Below are positions 25,006 through 33,769 of a stretch of 64,000 nucleotides of DNA, one piece after another. Location of the stretch: the NCBI GenBank assembly GCA_903888485.1, contig CAISTS010000011.1:1-64000 (forward strand), in the 5' to 3' direction. The translations under genes and the position numbers were made by a program. The DNA comes from an uncultured bacterium. Its GTDB lineage: Bacteria; Pseudomonadota; Alphaproteobacteria; Rhodospirillales; Rhodospirillaceae. Under the pieces are notes generated by a model. That model saw only the letters and a list, made by a program, of their open reading frames with translations. It did no database searches and was not told where the DNA came from. The stretch's first letter is position 1, and each line of letters begins with the position of its first letter.

Positions 25006-25149
25006 GGCCTTCTCCGCACGTTTTGTGCGATTTGTTTGGCCATACCTATGCAGGGTCCGTGCCAGAGATATTATTCTATTAATTTCAATGGCTTGGTGGT
25101 GGAAGGTGCGGGCGCTGCGACGGCCCGCCGGCGCAAATTGACCGGTCTT

Positions 25150-25165
25150 TGGGGCAATTCTTGCC
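25150..25165 (+). promoter_or_regulatory. Candidate sigma-54-like promoter and shared dyad before fliL
   Basis: TGGGGC, five bases, TTGCC gives the -24/-12 spacing of sigma-54 promoters (TGGCAC-N5-TTGCW) reading towards fliL. Nested in it is GGCAA-TTC-TTGCC (25153-25165), identical to 16634-16646. The 312 bases between flgF and fliL hold no gene; a TTAACC half-site lies at 25223-25228. Confidence 0.4.
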
Positions 25166-25317
25166 GCCCCGACCGGCCAGGCGCCGCGGCGCCCACGACT
25201 CAATGGGCCGACTCAATATATTGTTAACCCCGGGCGGGTAACTTCAAGCAGACTCAAGACGTGTCGGCGTGGGCCCGCTTTCCGCGGAATCTCGCGCCTT
25301 GGCGAAGGACGCATCCG

Positions 25318-25926
25318 ATGGCGGAAGAAGATTTCGAAGGCGAAGAGCCTGAATTCGAAGGCGGTGGAGGCGGCGGCGGCAAGAAGAAGCTGCTGCTGAT
25401 CATCATCCCGATCGTCCTCGTGCTGGGCGGTGCGGCTGCGGCTTATTTCACCGGCCTTGCCGATCCCTTGGTGGCGATGATCACTGGGGAAGGCGCAGCG
25501 CCCGCCGAAGAAGAACATGCTGCGGCCGAAGAACATGCACCGGCCGCAGGCGCCAAGCCTGCTGAACATGGCGCGGCCCCCGCCGCTGGCGGCGCGCCGA
25601 CCGAAGGCGCCGCTGCCGGCGCCGCTGTATTCTACGACCTTCCGGAAATGCTGGTGAACATCAACACCGCCGGTCGCACGCGCAACTTCCTCAAGATGCG
25701 CGTCAGCTTGGAACTCGCCAACGAACTCGACATCAACCGCGTCGAAAACGTGCTGCCGCGCATCGTCGACAACTTCCAGGTCTATCTGCGCGAGCTGCGC
25801 CTTGAGGATCTCCAGGGCGCGGCCGGCATGTACCGTCTGCGTGAAGAGTTGCTCAACCGCGTCAACGCCGCGGTGCGGCCGGCCCAGGTTAAGGACGTGC
25901 TCTTCAAGGAAATGATCGTTCAGTAA
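25318..25926 (+). CDS. fliL: FliL, stator-associated basal-body membrane protein
   Basis: Inner-membrane protein that surrounds or stabilises the stator. From ATG 25318 it has 202 residues: acidic and Gly-rich cytoplasmic start, one membrane helix (about 23-45, KKKLLLIIIPIVLVLGGAAA), an Ala/Glu/His/Pro linker, then the periplasmic domain with YDLPEMLVNINTAG and FLKMRVSLELAN. First gene of the fliL-fliM unit; GAAGGA precedes the start. Confidence 0.9.
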   Translation: MAEEDFEGEEPEFEGGGGGGGKKKLLLIIIPIVLVLGGAAAAYFTGLADPLVAMITGEGAAPAEEEHAAAEEHAPAAGAKPAEHGAAPAAGGAPTEGAAAGAAVFYDLPEMLVNINTAGRTRNFLKMRVSLELANELDINRVENVLPRIVDNFQVYLRELRLEDLQGAAGMYRLREELLNRVNAAVRPAQVKDVLFKEMIVQ

Positions 25927-25959
25927 GAAACGTTTTATTTTTCAACGAGTTATATACAA

Positions 25960-27108
25960 ATGACCCCTCCTCCCGGCGAAACAGACGAGCTAGCGGCAGC
26001 CTTGGCGGAAGCCAGCACGCCGGCGCCTGCCGCGGGCGGCGCGGCCGAAGCCGACGCCATGGCGGCCGAGTGGGAAGCCATGCTGGGCGGGGCCGACGAG
26101 GGTTTTGAAGATCCGCTCGGCGGCGGCGGCGGCGGCGGACGCGAGTCCACGCGCGTTCTGAACCAGGACGAAATTGACAGCCTGCTCGGCTTCGACGAAG
26201 CCGGCGACGAAGGTTCGGACCGCGCCGGTATCCAGGCCATCCTGAACTCGGCGCTGGTGTCCTACGAACGTCTGCCGATGCTCGAAGTCGTCTTCGACCG
26301 TCTCGTTCGTATGATGACGACCAGCTTGCGTAATTTCACGTCGGACAACGTCGAAGTCTCGCTCGACGACATTCTCTCGCAGCGTTTCGGCGACTACCTC
26401 AATTCGATCCCGCTGCCGGCCATGCTCACGGTCTTCAAGGCCGAGGAGTGGGACAACTTCGGCCTGATGACCGTCGACTCATCGATGATCTATTCGATCG
26501 TCGACGTGCTGTTGGGCGGGCGTCGCGGCACAGCGGCCATGCGCGTCGAAGGCCGGCCTTACACCACCATCGAGCGCACGCTGGTCGAGCGCATGATCCA
26601 CGTCGTGCTGGCCGACCTGTCGGCGGCCTTCGATCCCTTGTCGCCGGTGACGTTCCGTTTCGACCGCCTCGAGACCAACCCGCGTTTTGCCACCATCTCG
26701 CAGCCTTCCAACGCCGCCATCGTCGCGCGCCTGCGCATCGACATGGAAGACCGCGGTGGGCGCCTTGAGATTCTGATCCCCTTCGCCACCCTCGAACCGG
26801 TCCGCGAGCTTCTGCTCCAGATGTTCATGGGCGAAAAGTTCGGCCGTGACTCGATCTGGGAAACCCACTTGGCCGAGGAAATGTGGTTCACCGAAGTGCC
26901 GCTCGAAGCGGTGCTCGATACCCAGGTGCTGCCCCTCAGCCGGGTACTGGAGCTGAAAGTCGGCTCGAAGATGCTGCTGAACGCAACGCCTGAGTCGCCG
27001 GTAGTCTTGCGCTGCGGCGACCAGCCGATGTTCGTCGGCAAGATGGGCAAGCGCGGCAGCAATATCGCCATCCGCGTCGACCACCGTCGCCGGCAGGAAG
27101 TGAAGTAA
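25960..27108 (+). CDS. fliM: FliM, flagellar C-ring switch protein
   Basis: Switch protein that binds CheY-P and FliG. 382 residues. A Gly/Ala-rich N-terminus carries LNQDEIDSLLGF near residue 67 (the CheY-binding-type motif), displaced by an extension of about 60 residues relative to usual FliM. The middle domain has IPLPAMLTVFKAEEWDNFGL, GGRRGTAAMRVEGRPYT; the C-terminal SpoA domain ends with GSNIAIRV. 33 bases after fliL, same operon. Confidence 0.95.
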   Translation: MTPPPGETDELAAALAEASTPAPAAGGAAEADAMAAEWEAMLGGADEGFEDPLGGGGGGGRESTRVLNQDEIDSLLGFDEAGDEGSDRAGIQAILNSALVSYERLPMLEVVFDRLVRMMTTSLRNFTSDNVEVSLDDILSQRFGDYLNSIPLPAMLTVFKAEEWDNFGLMTVDSSMIYSIVDVLLGGRRGTAAMRVEGRPYTTIERTLVERMIHVVLADLSAAFDPLSPVTFRFDRLETNPRFATISQPSNAAIVARLRIDMEDRGGRLEILIPFATLEPVRELLLQMFMGEKFGRDSIWETHLAEEMWFTEVPLEAVLDTQVLPLSRVLELKVGSKMLLNATPESPVVLRCGDQPMFVGKMGKRGSNIAIRVDHRRRQEVK

Positions 27109-27271
27109 GGCTTTGATTTAGAAGGCGAGGGAAGTTGACGCCGGTTAACGGAATTTTATGACCGAACTGGCACTTTCCCCGCAGAACGCCACAATTTGGC
27201 TCCGCATCGCGTAATTGAATGCGGCTCATGACACCAGACGTTCCGGCGTCGCCGGCAGGAGATAACCAGTT

Positions 27272-28015
27272 ATGACGACAGGGATGATCCTCGACATCGT
27301 CGTTATCCTGCTGCTCGTGCCGACGATCGTTTATGCGGTGATCCTCAATCGCCGTCTGACGGCGTTGCGCCGTAGCCGCGAAGAACTCTCGAAGGTCGTC
27401 AATAGCTTCAACGAAGCGACCATGCGCGCCGAGGCGGGCATTCCGAAGCTGAAGAAGGCGACCACCGAAGCCAATCACACCCTGAAGGACCGCGTCGAGA
27501 AGGCTCAGACCTTGCGCGACGACCTCGCGTTCATGATCGAACGCGCCGAGGAACTAGCCAACCGACTTGAAGGCGCGGTGCGCGCCGCGCGCAACGAAGG
27601 CTTGATGACCCAAGGGCCCGCCGCCCAGCCGCCATCTACCGCGCCCTCCGCCCGTCCGTTGACCGAAGCGCCGCCCGCGGCGCGCGGCTACAGCGTCGGC
27701 AATCCCAATATCTCGGCCGTGCCGCCGGGCACGCTGACGGCCGCCACCTTGGCGCAGACCGCTGCCGGCTTTGAAGAGACCGCCGCCGAACTCCGCAACG
27801 CGCTGGGTGCCGCCCGCGCCGAAGCGCGCGCCACGGAAGCGCGTGCGCCGTCCGGCGTGCTCAGCAATCTCGGCCTCTCGGGCGCCATGCCGCCGCGCCC
27901 GAAACGGGCGGGTGGCGGCTCGCTCGCCGAACGCGCGCAAGCACCTGATAGCGTTGAAGAAGAGCGTTCGGAAGCCGAACGCGAACTTCTTAAAGCTTTG
28001 CAGTCCGCTCGCTAA
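27272..28015 (+). CDS. DUF6468-type membrane protein, PflI-like
   Basis: 247 residues: one N-terminal membrane helix (about 6-26, ILDIVVILLLVPTIVYAVIL), a helical coiled-coil-rich cytoplasmic part (LRRSREELSKVVNSFNEATM to about 110) and a Pro/Ala-rich C-terminus. Genes of this kind follow fliM in many alphaproteobacteria; in Caulobacter, PflI, a bitopic protein with a proline-rich part, is involved in flagellum positioning. Assignment is from position and layout. Between fliM and the MotE-like gene. Confidence 0.65.
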   Translation: MTTGMILDIVVILLLVPTIVYAVILNRRLTALRRSREELSKVVNSFNEATMRAEAGIPKLKKATTEANHTLKDRVEKAQTLRDDLAFMIERAEELANRLEGAVRAARNEGLMTQGPAAQPPSTAPSARPLTEAPPAARGYSVGNPNISAVPPGTLTAATLAQTAAGFEETAAELRNALGAARAEARATEARAPSGVLSNLGLSGAMPPRPKRAGGGSLAERAQAPDSVEEERSEAERELLKALQSAR

Positions 28016-28040
28016 GTCTTACGTTTAGGTATTCTTGAGT

Positions 28041-28907
28041 ATGGCCACACCTGGGATGTCACCTCGAATGCCGCGTCCGCGTTTCATGCGTGCCCAGACC
28101 GACAACAGCAGCCTGAAGCCTGGCCCGGCCATGCGTCTGCTGCCCGTTGTGATCGTCGCCGCGGTGTTCATGCTCGGCTTCCGCATCCAAGTAGTGGTGC
28201 GTGACCTCACCAACTTCGATCTTTCCACCTTCACGACCGCAACCCTGCAGATGGGCCAGACCGCTTCGGCCGCCGCGCCTGCTGGCGGCGGCGCTGCGCC
28301 GGCCACGCCTCCTGCTCCGGCTGCGGCCCCTGCCGCAGCCCCGGCTGCTGGTGCGCCTGCTGCCGCGCCCGCTGCTGCCGCGCCCGCTGCTGGTGCACCC
28401 GCCGAAACACCCGTCGCCGGCGCCGAGGCGCCTGCTGCGGCCGATCCCAATGCGCCGCCGATGCCGATCAACTTCGATCCCTCGACGCTGACCCGCTCGG
28501 AGATCGACACCTTGCAGCGCCTGGCCGAACGGCGCGACCTGATCACCGCGCGCGAGCGCGAGATCCAGAATAAAGAAGGGCTGCTGAAGGCCGCTGAATC
28601 TCGCATCGACGGCAAGATCGCCCAGCTCCAGGATCTCGAGAAGAATATCCAGGGCCTGCTCAAGCAATACGACGCCCAGAAGCAGCAAGAGATTGAGCAG
28701 CTGGTGAAGATCTACACCGCTATGAAGCCCAAGGAAGCGGCGCGCATTTTCGATACCCTCGAAATGCCCATCCTGGTGCGGGTGATTCAGACCATGAAGG
28801 AAGCCAAAGTGGCCCCCATCATGGCCTCCATGGCCCCCGAAAAGGCCACGGCGCTCACGGAAGAGCTGACTTTGCGCAAGCAGCTCCCGACCGCCAGCGC
28901 GCAGTAG
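28041..28907 (+). CDS. MotE / MgtE-N-like motility protein
   Basis: 288 residues from ATG 28041 (TTG 28035 possible). One membrane helix (about 32-52, AMRLLPVVIVAAVFMLGF), a long Ala/Pro/Gly-rich spacer (about 80-140), a coiled coil (LITAREREIQNKEGLLKAAE to about 225) and a C-terminal MgtE-N/FliG-like helical repeat (YTAMKPKEAARIFDTLEMPI, VAPIMASMAPEKATAL). The family includes MotE proteins proposed as motor chaperones. Lies in the fliL-fliM operon, upstream of two MotB-like genes. Confidence 0.75.
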   Translation: MATPGMSPRMPRPRFMRAQTDNSSLKPGPAMRLLPVVIVAAVFMLGFRIQVVVRDLTNFDLSTFTTATLQMGQTASAAAPAGGGAAPATPPAPAAAPAAAPAAGAPAAAPAAAAPAAGAPAETPVAGAEAPAAADPNAPPMPINFDPSTLTRSEIDTLQRLAERRDLITAREREIQNKEGLLKAAESRIDGKIAQLQDLEKNIQGLLKQYDAQKQQEIEQLVKIYTAMKPKEAARIFDTLEMPILVRVIQTMKEAKVAPIMASMAPEKATALTEELTLRKQLPTASAQ

Positions 28908-29027
28908 AACCTGCCGCTTAAATCCCCGGACATCTTTGAGATTCCAGGCTTTTAACGCCTCGTTCACGCTTTGCCCGTAGGCTTCGGAAAACGGGTGTCG
29001 GCACTTTTTCGCGCCGCGGGTAACGAC

Positions 29028-29753
29028 GTGAGCAAACCAACCTTCAAGGCCAACGACTTCATGCCGCGGATTGCAGCGACGCTGCCGTCCGCGTCGTCAC
29101 AGGGTGAGTCCGCGGGCGATCGCGTGCTGCTCACGCTGCTGGCACTCGGTCTCATGCTGCTCGCGTTCTTCGTTGTGCTCACGTCATTTGGCAGCTTTGA
29201 TGCGCGCCGTATGCGCGGCGTCGCCGAAAGCATGCAATCGACCTTCGATCATGCCGCGGCCAGCGACGTTGTTGATGTGCGCCTGTCAACTGAAACCGAC
29301 CGCGCCGCCGTCAATGCGCTGCGCGCTTCTGTTGCCGACATCTTCGCCAATGTCGTCGCCGGTGATGCCGCGGCGCTGACGTCTGCCGACGCCACGCAGA
29401 CCCGCGTCGATATCGACGTGCCGCTGGCGCTGTTTTTCCCGGGCGAGGGCGCGGAACTGTCGTCGCTGCCGCTGCTCGACAAAATCATCGCCGTGATCAG
29501 CGCGCCGCCGGCCGGCTATCGCATGGAACTTGCTGCGCGCGCCCGCGTCGCCCAGGCCGACATGCCACTGGCGCAAACGCGCGTTGCCGCATTTGCCAAT
29601 ACGCTGGTCGCGCGCGGCACCGCGCCGACGGCGCTTGCGGTGGGCACGTTGCGCGACACCTCCGCCGCGCCCACACCGACACTGCGCTTTTCGTTCCTGC
29701 TCCTCGGCAGCGATGACGACATTGCCGCGACGCGCCTGGTGGCCGCACCATGA
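29028..29753 (+). CDS. MotB-like membrane protein lacking the channel Asp
   Basis: About 241 residues. Start uncertain: GTG 29028 chosen, with ATG 29061 possible. One membrane helix (DRVLLTLLALGLMLLAFFVV) aligns with the MotB plug helix and with the next gene, but the proton-binding Asp of MotB corresponds to Ala here. The periplasmic part resembles a reduced OmpA-like domain (RVDIDVPLALFFPGEGAE, then MELAARARVAQADMPLAQ). Probably a non-conducting partner or scaffold for the downstream protein. Overlaps the next gene by 4 bases. Confidence 0.6.
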   Translation: MSKPTFKANDFMPRIAATLPSASSQGESAGDRVLLTLLALGLMLLAFFVVLTSFGSFDARRMRGVAESMQSTFDHAAASDVVDVRLSTETDRAAVNALRASVADIFANVVAGDAAALTSADATQTRVDIDVPLALFFPGEGAELSSLPLLDKIIAVISAPPAGYRMELAARARVAQADMPLAQTRVAAFANTLVARGTAPTALAVGTLRDTSAAPTPTLRFSFLLLGSDDDIAATRLVAAP

Positions 29754-30460
29754 TGCCGCGCATGCCCCAGTTCATGAACGGGACAGTATCTGCCTCCGGC
29801 GTGCCCTCGTACCGTCTGACCGCGCCGGCGTCCGCGCCGCGCACGCTATGGCTGATCACTCTCGTCGATCTGGTAACGCTGCTGCTCGCATTTTTCGTAC
29901 TGATGTTCTCGATGAGCCATATCGAGGCTAAACGATATGGTGCGCTGGTCAAATCCTATGGCGATGCCTTTGGCGCCGAGGCTGACGCGCCGCCGTCGCT
30001 CGCCCGGCTCCCCAAGATCCCGGCTGTTACAGGCGAGGACCTCGGCTACCTTGAGGCGGTGTTGAAGCGTGCTTTCGCGGGTACCGCGACATTAAAGGAT
30101 GTGCAGTTCCGCCGGACCGGCCAATACCTTATTCTATCGCTGCCGGTGGAGGGCGTGTTCGCGCCTGGGTCGGGCGCTTTTACAGACACGGCCGCCACGC
30201 CGGTTTTTGATTTGGGCGGCGTCTTGAGCAATTTGAAGAACCGCATCGCTATCGTTGGCAGCGCGGTCATGACTCCTGCGGAGGGCGCGGAAGCATGGGC
30301 GCTGGCCATGCAGCGTGCCGAAACGCTGGCTGACGCACTCGCGCGCGCTGGATTCCAGCAGCCGATCACCGTGCTCGGCCGCGGCGGTGCGCCCGCCGAT
30401 GTCGCCGCTGCTCTGGGACGTATCGACATCATGATCATGCCGGAGCAACCCGCGTCATGA
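29750..30460 (+). CDS. MotB-like stator protein with OmpA-type domain
   Basis: 236 residues. N-terminal membrane helix WLITLVDLVTLLLAFFVLMF keeps the Asp expected of MotB-type stator subunits. The periplasmic region ends in an OmpA-like fold (PVFDLGGVLSNLKNRIAIVG, AMQRAETLADALARAGFQ, GRIDIMIMP) that could bind peptidoglycan, though canonical residues such as the xTDxxG stretch are not clear. No motA is in the window. Overlaps its upstream paralogue and the downstream TPR gene by 4 bases each. Confidence 0.68.
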   Translation: MMPRMPQFMNGTVSASGVPSYRLTAPASAPRTLWLITLVDLVTLLLAFFVLMFSMSHIEAKRYGALVKSYGDAFGAEADAPPSLARLPKIPAVTGEDLGYLEAVLKRAFAGTATLKDVQFRRTGQYLILSLPVEGVFAPGSGAFTDTAATPVFDLGGVLSNLKNRIAIVGSAVMTPAEGAEAWALAMQRAETLADALARAGFQQPITVLGRGGAPADVAAALGRIDIMIMPEQPAS

Positions 30461-33400
30461 TGAAGAAATTTGTTGTTGCGGCTGCGCTCCTGCTGAGCCC
30501 GCTTCTCGCCGGCGCCGCCGAGGCCGCCGACGGCATGCGTTCGGCGCAGCGTGAAGGCTACGGCCGCCTGGTGTTCGATTGGGACGCACCGGTGCGTTAC
30601 GCCGCCGAAGTCGTCAACGGCGCGCTGGTGGTGCAGTTCGAGCGCCCGATCGCGGGCGACCTCGCGCCGGTTGCCAAGACTCTCAATCCCTATGCCGCCG
30701 CCGGCCGCTTCAGCCCGGACCGCCGTTCGCTGATCTTGAATTTGCGCGCCAACATCACCATGCGCACGTTCACCGTCGGCAGCGCTGTGGTGGTCGATCT
30801 CTTGACGCCGCAAGCCGTGCAAGCGCAGAACGCAACCGCCAGAGCGCTGACGCCCGTCGTGCAGACGCCGCAGACCAACACGCCCGCCGTGGCGGCCCAG
30901 GCGCGCAATGTCATCGTGCGCACCGGCGCGCATCCCGATTACTTCCGCGTGGCCTTCGATTGGCCGCAGCGGACGACATATAAGGTCGAACGCCGCGGTG
31001 ACCGCGTCGCGCTTGTATTCGGCGTGCCCGCGAACATCGATATCGCCGCGCTCAACCTGCGCCTGCCGGCGGCCAACCGGCCGGCCGTGCTGCTGCAGGA
31101 GAACGGCAATACCACCGTGACCTTCCCGCTCGCGCCGCAGTTCCTCGCGCGCGACCTCGCCACCGCCAACACCATCGCTCTCGACTTGACGACGGCTCCG
31201 AGCGGCGCAGCCGGCGCGCCGGCTGCTGCGAAGCCCGCCGAACAGGCCGCCAAGCCCCCCGCGCCGCAAGCCGCCGCGCCTGCCGCGAAGCCCGCCGCCG
31301 CCAAGCCGCCGGCGCAGCTGTCGGCCGCCGCCGCCGCGTTGACCGGACGCCTCACAGAAACCACGCAGGTCGATGCTTCGGGCCGGCGCGTGACCACCGC
31401 CGCCGGCAACAACCGCGTCGATCCGTTGACGACGCGCCCTGCCGAAGTGAGCCTGACCATCCCTTGGGATGAACCGTCCGCCGCCGCGGTCTTCCGCCGC
31501 GCCGAATATCTGTGGGTCGTCTTCGACCGCTACAAGCAAGTGGACGTAGCCGCGCTCGCCAAGAACGGCGCGCCCTACATCACCTTCGTCGAGCAGTTGC
31601 CTTACCGTAACAATACCATCCTGCGCATGGTCACGCGCCCGGACATCAATCCGAGTACGCGCCGCGACGGCCTCAACTGGGTGCTCGACTTCCGGGCCCT
31701 GCCGCTGCGCCCGACCCGCGCCATCGAGATCAATGCCCAACTCGACCGTCCGTCGCCCAATCTGTTCCTGCCCGTGGCCGAAGCCGGGCGTACTGTCGCT
31801 GTGGAAGATCCGGAAGTCGGCGACTACCTCTTGATCGTGCCGGTCATCCCCATCAGTTACGGCGTCTACCCCGAACGCGCGTTCGCCGACCTCGAAATGC
31901 CCATCACCGCTCAGGGCGTGGTGATCGTGCCCAAGAGCGACGGCGTGCGCGCCCAGGCCTCGCGCACCGGCATCGACATCGACGTCGACGGCGGTATGGC
32001 ACTGTCACGCGCGCTTGCTTCTGCGGGCGGCGCTCTCGGCGGCGATGAGCAGATGGAACGCACGCTCAACATCGCCGACTGGCAGATCGGCAAGGCCGAA
32101 GACTACATCCGCAACAAACAGGCGCTGCAGACCGCGCTCGGTGATGAACGCCCCGACACGCGCCAGGAAGCACGCTTCCGTTTGGCGCGCTTCGAATTCG
32201 TCAATATGTTCTACCCCGAGGTGCTGGGCATCCTGCGCGTGATGCAGACCGCGGACCCCGAGATCGAGAACACCGCGCCTTATCGCGCGCTGCGCGGCGC
32301 CGCCAACATGATGATGCGCCGCTACGCCGAAGCCGCCGATGACTTCAACCACTTCTCGCTGGGCAACGACGAGGATGCCCGCTTCTGGCTGGCCGCCGCG
32401 CGCTCGAAGATCAGCGATCCGGCCGCCCAGGCGCAACCCATGATCCAGACCGGCGCCTTGGTGCGCAACTACCCGCGCCAGGTGAAGATCCCGCTCGCCC
32501 TGATGGGCGTTGAAGCCACCATTGCTGCCGGCGACGACTTCGGCGCGCAGGGCTTCATCGACATGATCCGCCGCGAAGTGCCGACACCCAACGAACTCGC
32601 GGCCATCGAATACATGGACGGCAAGCTCAACGAGAAAATCGGCGAGCTGCAGGTTGCCTTGCAACAGTTCAGGAAGGCCGAGGCCAGCTCGAGCCTGATG
32701 TACAGCGTGCTCTCCACGCGCGACCGCCTCGAGCTCGAGCACAAGCTGGGCACGGTTACGACCACACAACTGATCGAGGGCCTCGAGAAGCTGCGCTACC
32801 GCTGGCGCGGCGACAACATCGAGCTCAATATGCTGCTGCGTCTGGCCGACCTCTATGTCGGCGAGAAGGACTACGGAACGGCGCTCCGTACCCTCAAGAT
32901 CACCACGTCCTACTTCGTCAACGATCCGCGTGTCGATGAAGCCGCCGGCAAGATGGCCGGCGTGTTCGAACAGCTTTACCTGAACGGCGACGCCGACAAG
33001 TTGTCACCTGTTACGGCCATCGCGCTGTTCGACGAATTCCGTTCGCTCGTCCCGCCCGGCGAGAAGGGCGACGAGATGATCCGCAAGTTCGCCGACCGCT
33101 TGGTGGCCGTCGATATGCTCGATGCCGCCGCCGTGCTGCTCGAGCGTCAGATCCAATTCCGCGTCACGGGCGTCGACCGCGCCCGCATCGGCGCACGCCT
33201 TGCGCTCGTGTATCTGCTCAACAAGCAGCCCGACCAAGCTATTGCCACGCTCAACGACACCGACACGCCTGAAGCCGGCCGCGAGCTCAACTCCCAGCGC
33301 CGCCGCCTCGAGGCGCGCGCGCTGACGGACTTGGGCAAGGTCGACGAAGCCGTGCTGCTGCTGGGCACCGACACCACGCCCGAGACGCGCCAACTGCGCG

Positions 33401-33762
33401 CCGAGATCTACTGGCGCGCCCAGGACTGGGCCAATGCCGCCAGCGCCTTGTCGGAAATGGTGCCCGATGCCGAAGCCGGCTCGCTCAGCGACGCCAACGC
33501 CCGCCTGGTCCTCGATTGGGCCACGGCGTTGACCCTTGCCGGCGACGAACGCACGCTGGTGCGTGTGCGCCAGCGCTACACCGTGCCCATGGGCTCGACG
33601 CCGTATAAGGATGCCTTTGTGCTCATCACCACGCCGCGCGAGCGCGGTGTTATGGATGTCGCGGCCGTGCGCCAGCAGATTCAGCAGGCCGAGCAGTTCA
33701 AGTCGTTCATGATCGAGTACACCGACATGATCGACCAGAAGCCACTCTCCGCCATCAATTGA
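30457..33762 (+). CDS. Giant periplasmic AMIN-like/TPR protein, flagellar operon
   Basis: 1101 residues. Signal peptide (MMKKFVVAAALLLSPLLAGA). Residues 25-260 hold two beta-rich blocks with the same layout, GYGRLVFDWDAPVRY and DYFRVAFDWPQRTTY, like AMIN domains that bind peptidoglycan or envelope parts. An Ala/Pro/Lys linker follows (about 250-290), a third beta-rich block with EVSLTIPWDE, and from about 500 to the end a long TPR-like helical array. It overlaps the MotB-like gene, so a motor or ring scaffold role in the periplasm is likely. No named family recognised. Confidence 0.75.
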   Translation: MMKKFVVAAALLLSPLLAGAAEAADGMRSAQREGYGRLVFDWDAPVRYAAEVVNGALVVQFERPIAGDLAPVAKTLNPYAAAGRFSPDRRSLILNLRANITMRTFTVGSAVVVDLLTPQAVQAQNATARALTPVVQTPQTNTPAVAAQARNVIVRTGAHPDYFRVAFDWPQRTTYKVERRGDRVALVFGVPANIDIAALNLRLPAANRPAVLLQENGNTTVTFPLAPQFLARDLATANTIALDLTTAPSGAAGAPAAAKPAEQAAKPPAPQAAAPAAKPAAAKPPAQLSAAAAALTGRLTETTQVDASGRRVTTAAGNNRVDPLTTRPAEVSLTIPWDEPSAAAVFRRAEYLWVVFDRYKQVDVAALAKNGAPYITFVEQLPYRNNTILRMVTRPDINPSTRRDGLNWVLDFRALPLRPTRAIEINAQLDRPSPNLFLPVAEAGRTVAVEDPEVGDYLLIVPVIPISYGVYPERAFADLEMPITAQGVVIVPKSDGVRAQASRTGIDIDVDGGMALSRALASAGGALGGDEQMERTLNIADWQIGKAEDYIRNKQALQTALGDERPDTRQEARFRLARFEFVNMFYPEVLGILRVMQTADPEIENTAPYRALRGAANMMMRRYAEAADDFNHFSLGNDEDARFWLAAARSKISDPAAQAQPMIQTGALVRNYPRQVKIPLALMGVEATIAAGDDFGAQGFIDMIRREVPTPNELAAIEYMDGKLNEKIGELQVALQQFRKAEASSSLMYSVLSTRDRLELEHKLGTVTTTQLIEGLEKLRYRWRGDNIELNMLLRLADLYVGEKDYGTALRTLKITTSYFVNDPRVDEAAGKMAGVFEQLYLNGDADKLSPVTAIALFDEFRSLVPPGEKGDEMIRKFADRLVAVDMLDAAAVLLERQIQFRVTGVDRARIGARLALVYLLNKQPDQAIATLNDTDTPEAGRELNSQRRRLEARALTDLGKVDEAVLLLGTDTTPETRQLRAEIYWRAQDWANAASALSEMVPDAEAGSLSDANARLVLDWATALTLAGDERTLVRVRQRYTVPMGSTPYKDAFVLITTPRERGVMDVAAVRQQIQQAEQFKSFMIEYTDMIDQKPLSAIN

Positions 33763-33769
33763 TCCCCTC

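Noticed and set aside
26115-26140. GGC repeat resembling a microsatellite
   Set aside because: It encodes the Gly linker of FliM in frame; ordinary low-complexity coding sequence.
28270-28440. GC-rich Ala/Pro repeats
   Set aside because: Spacer of the MotE-like protein, no regular repeat unit.
30046-31740. 564-residue antisense frame
   Set aside because: Opposite the MotB-like and TPR genes; composition is low-complexity Arg/Gly/Ala with no domain.
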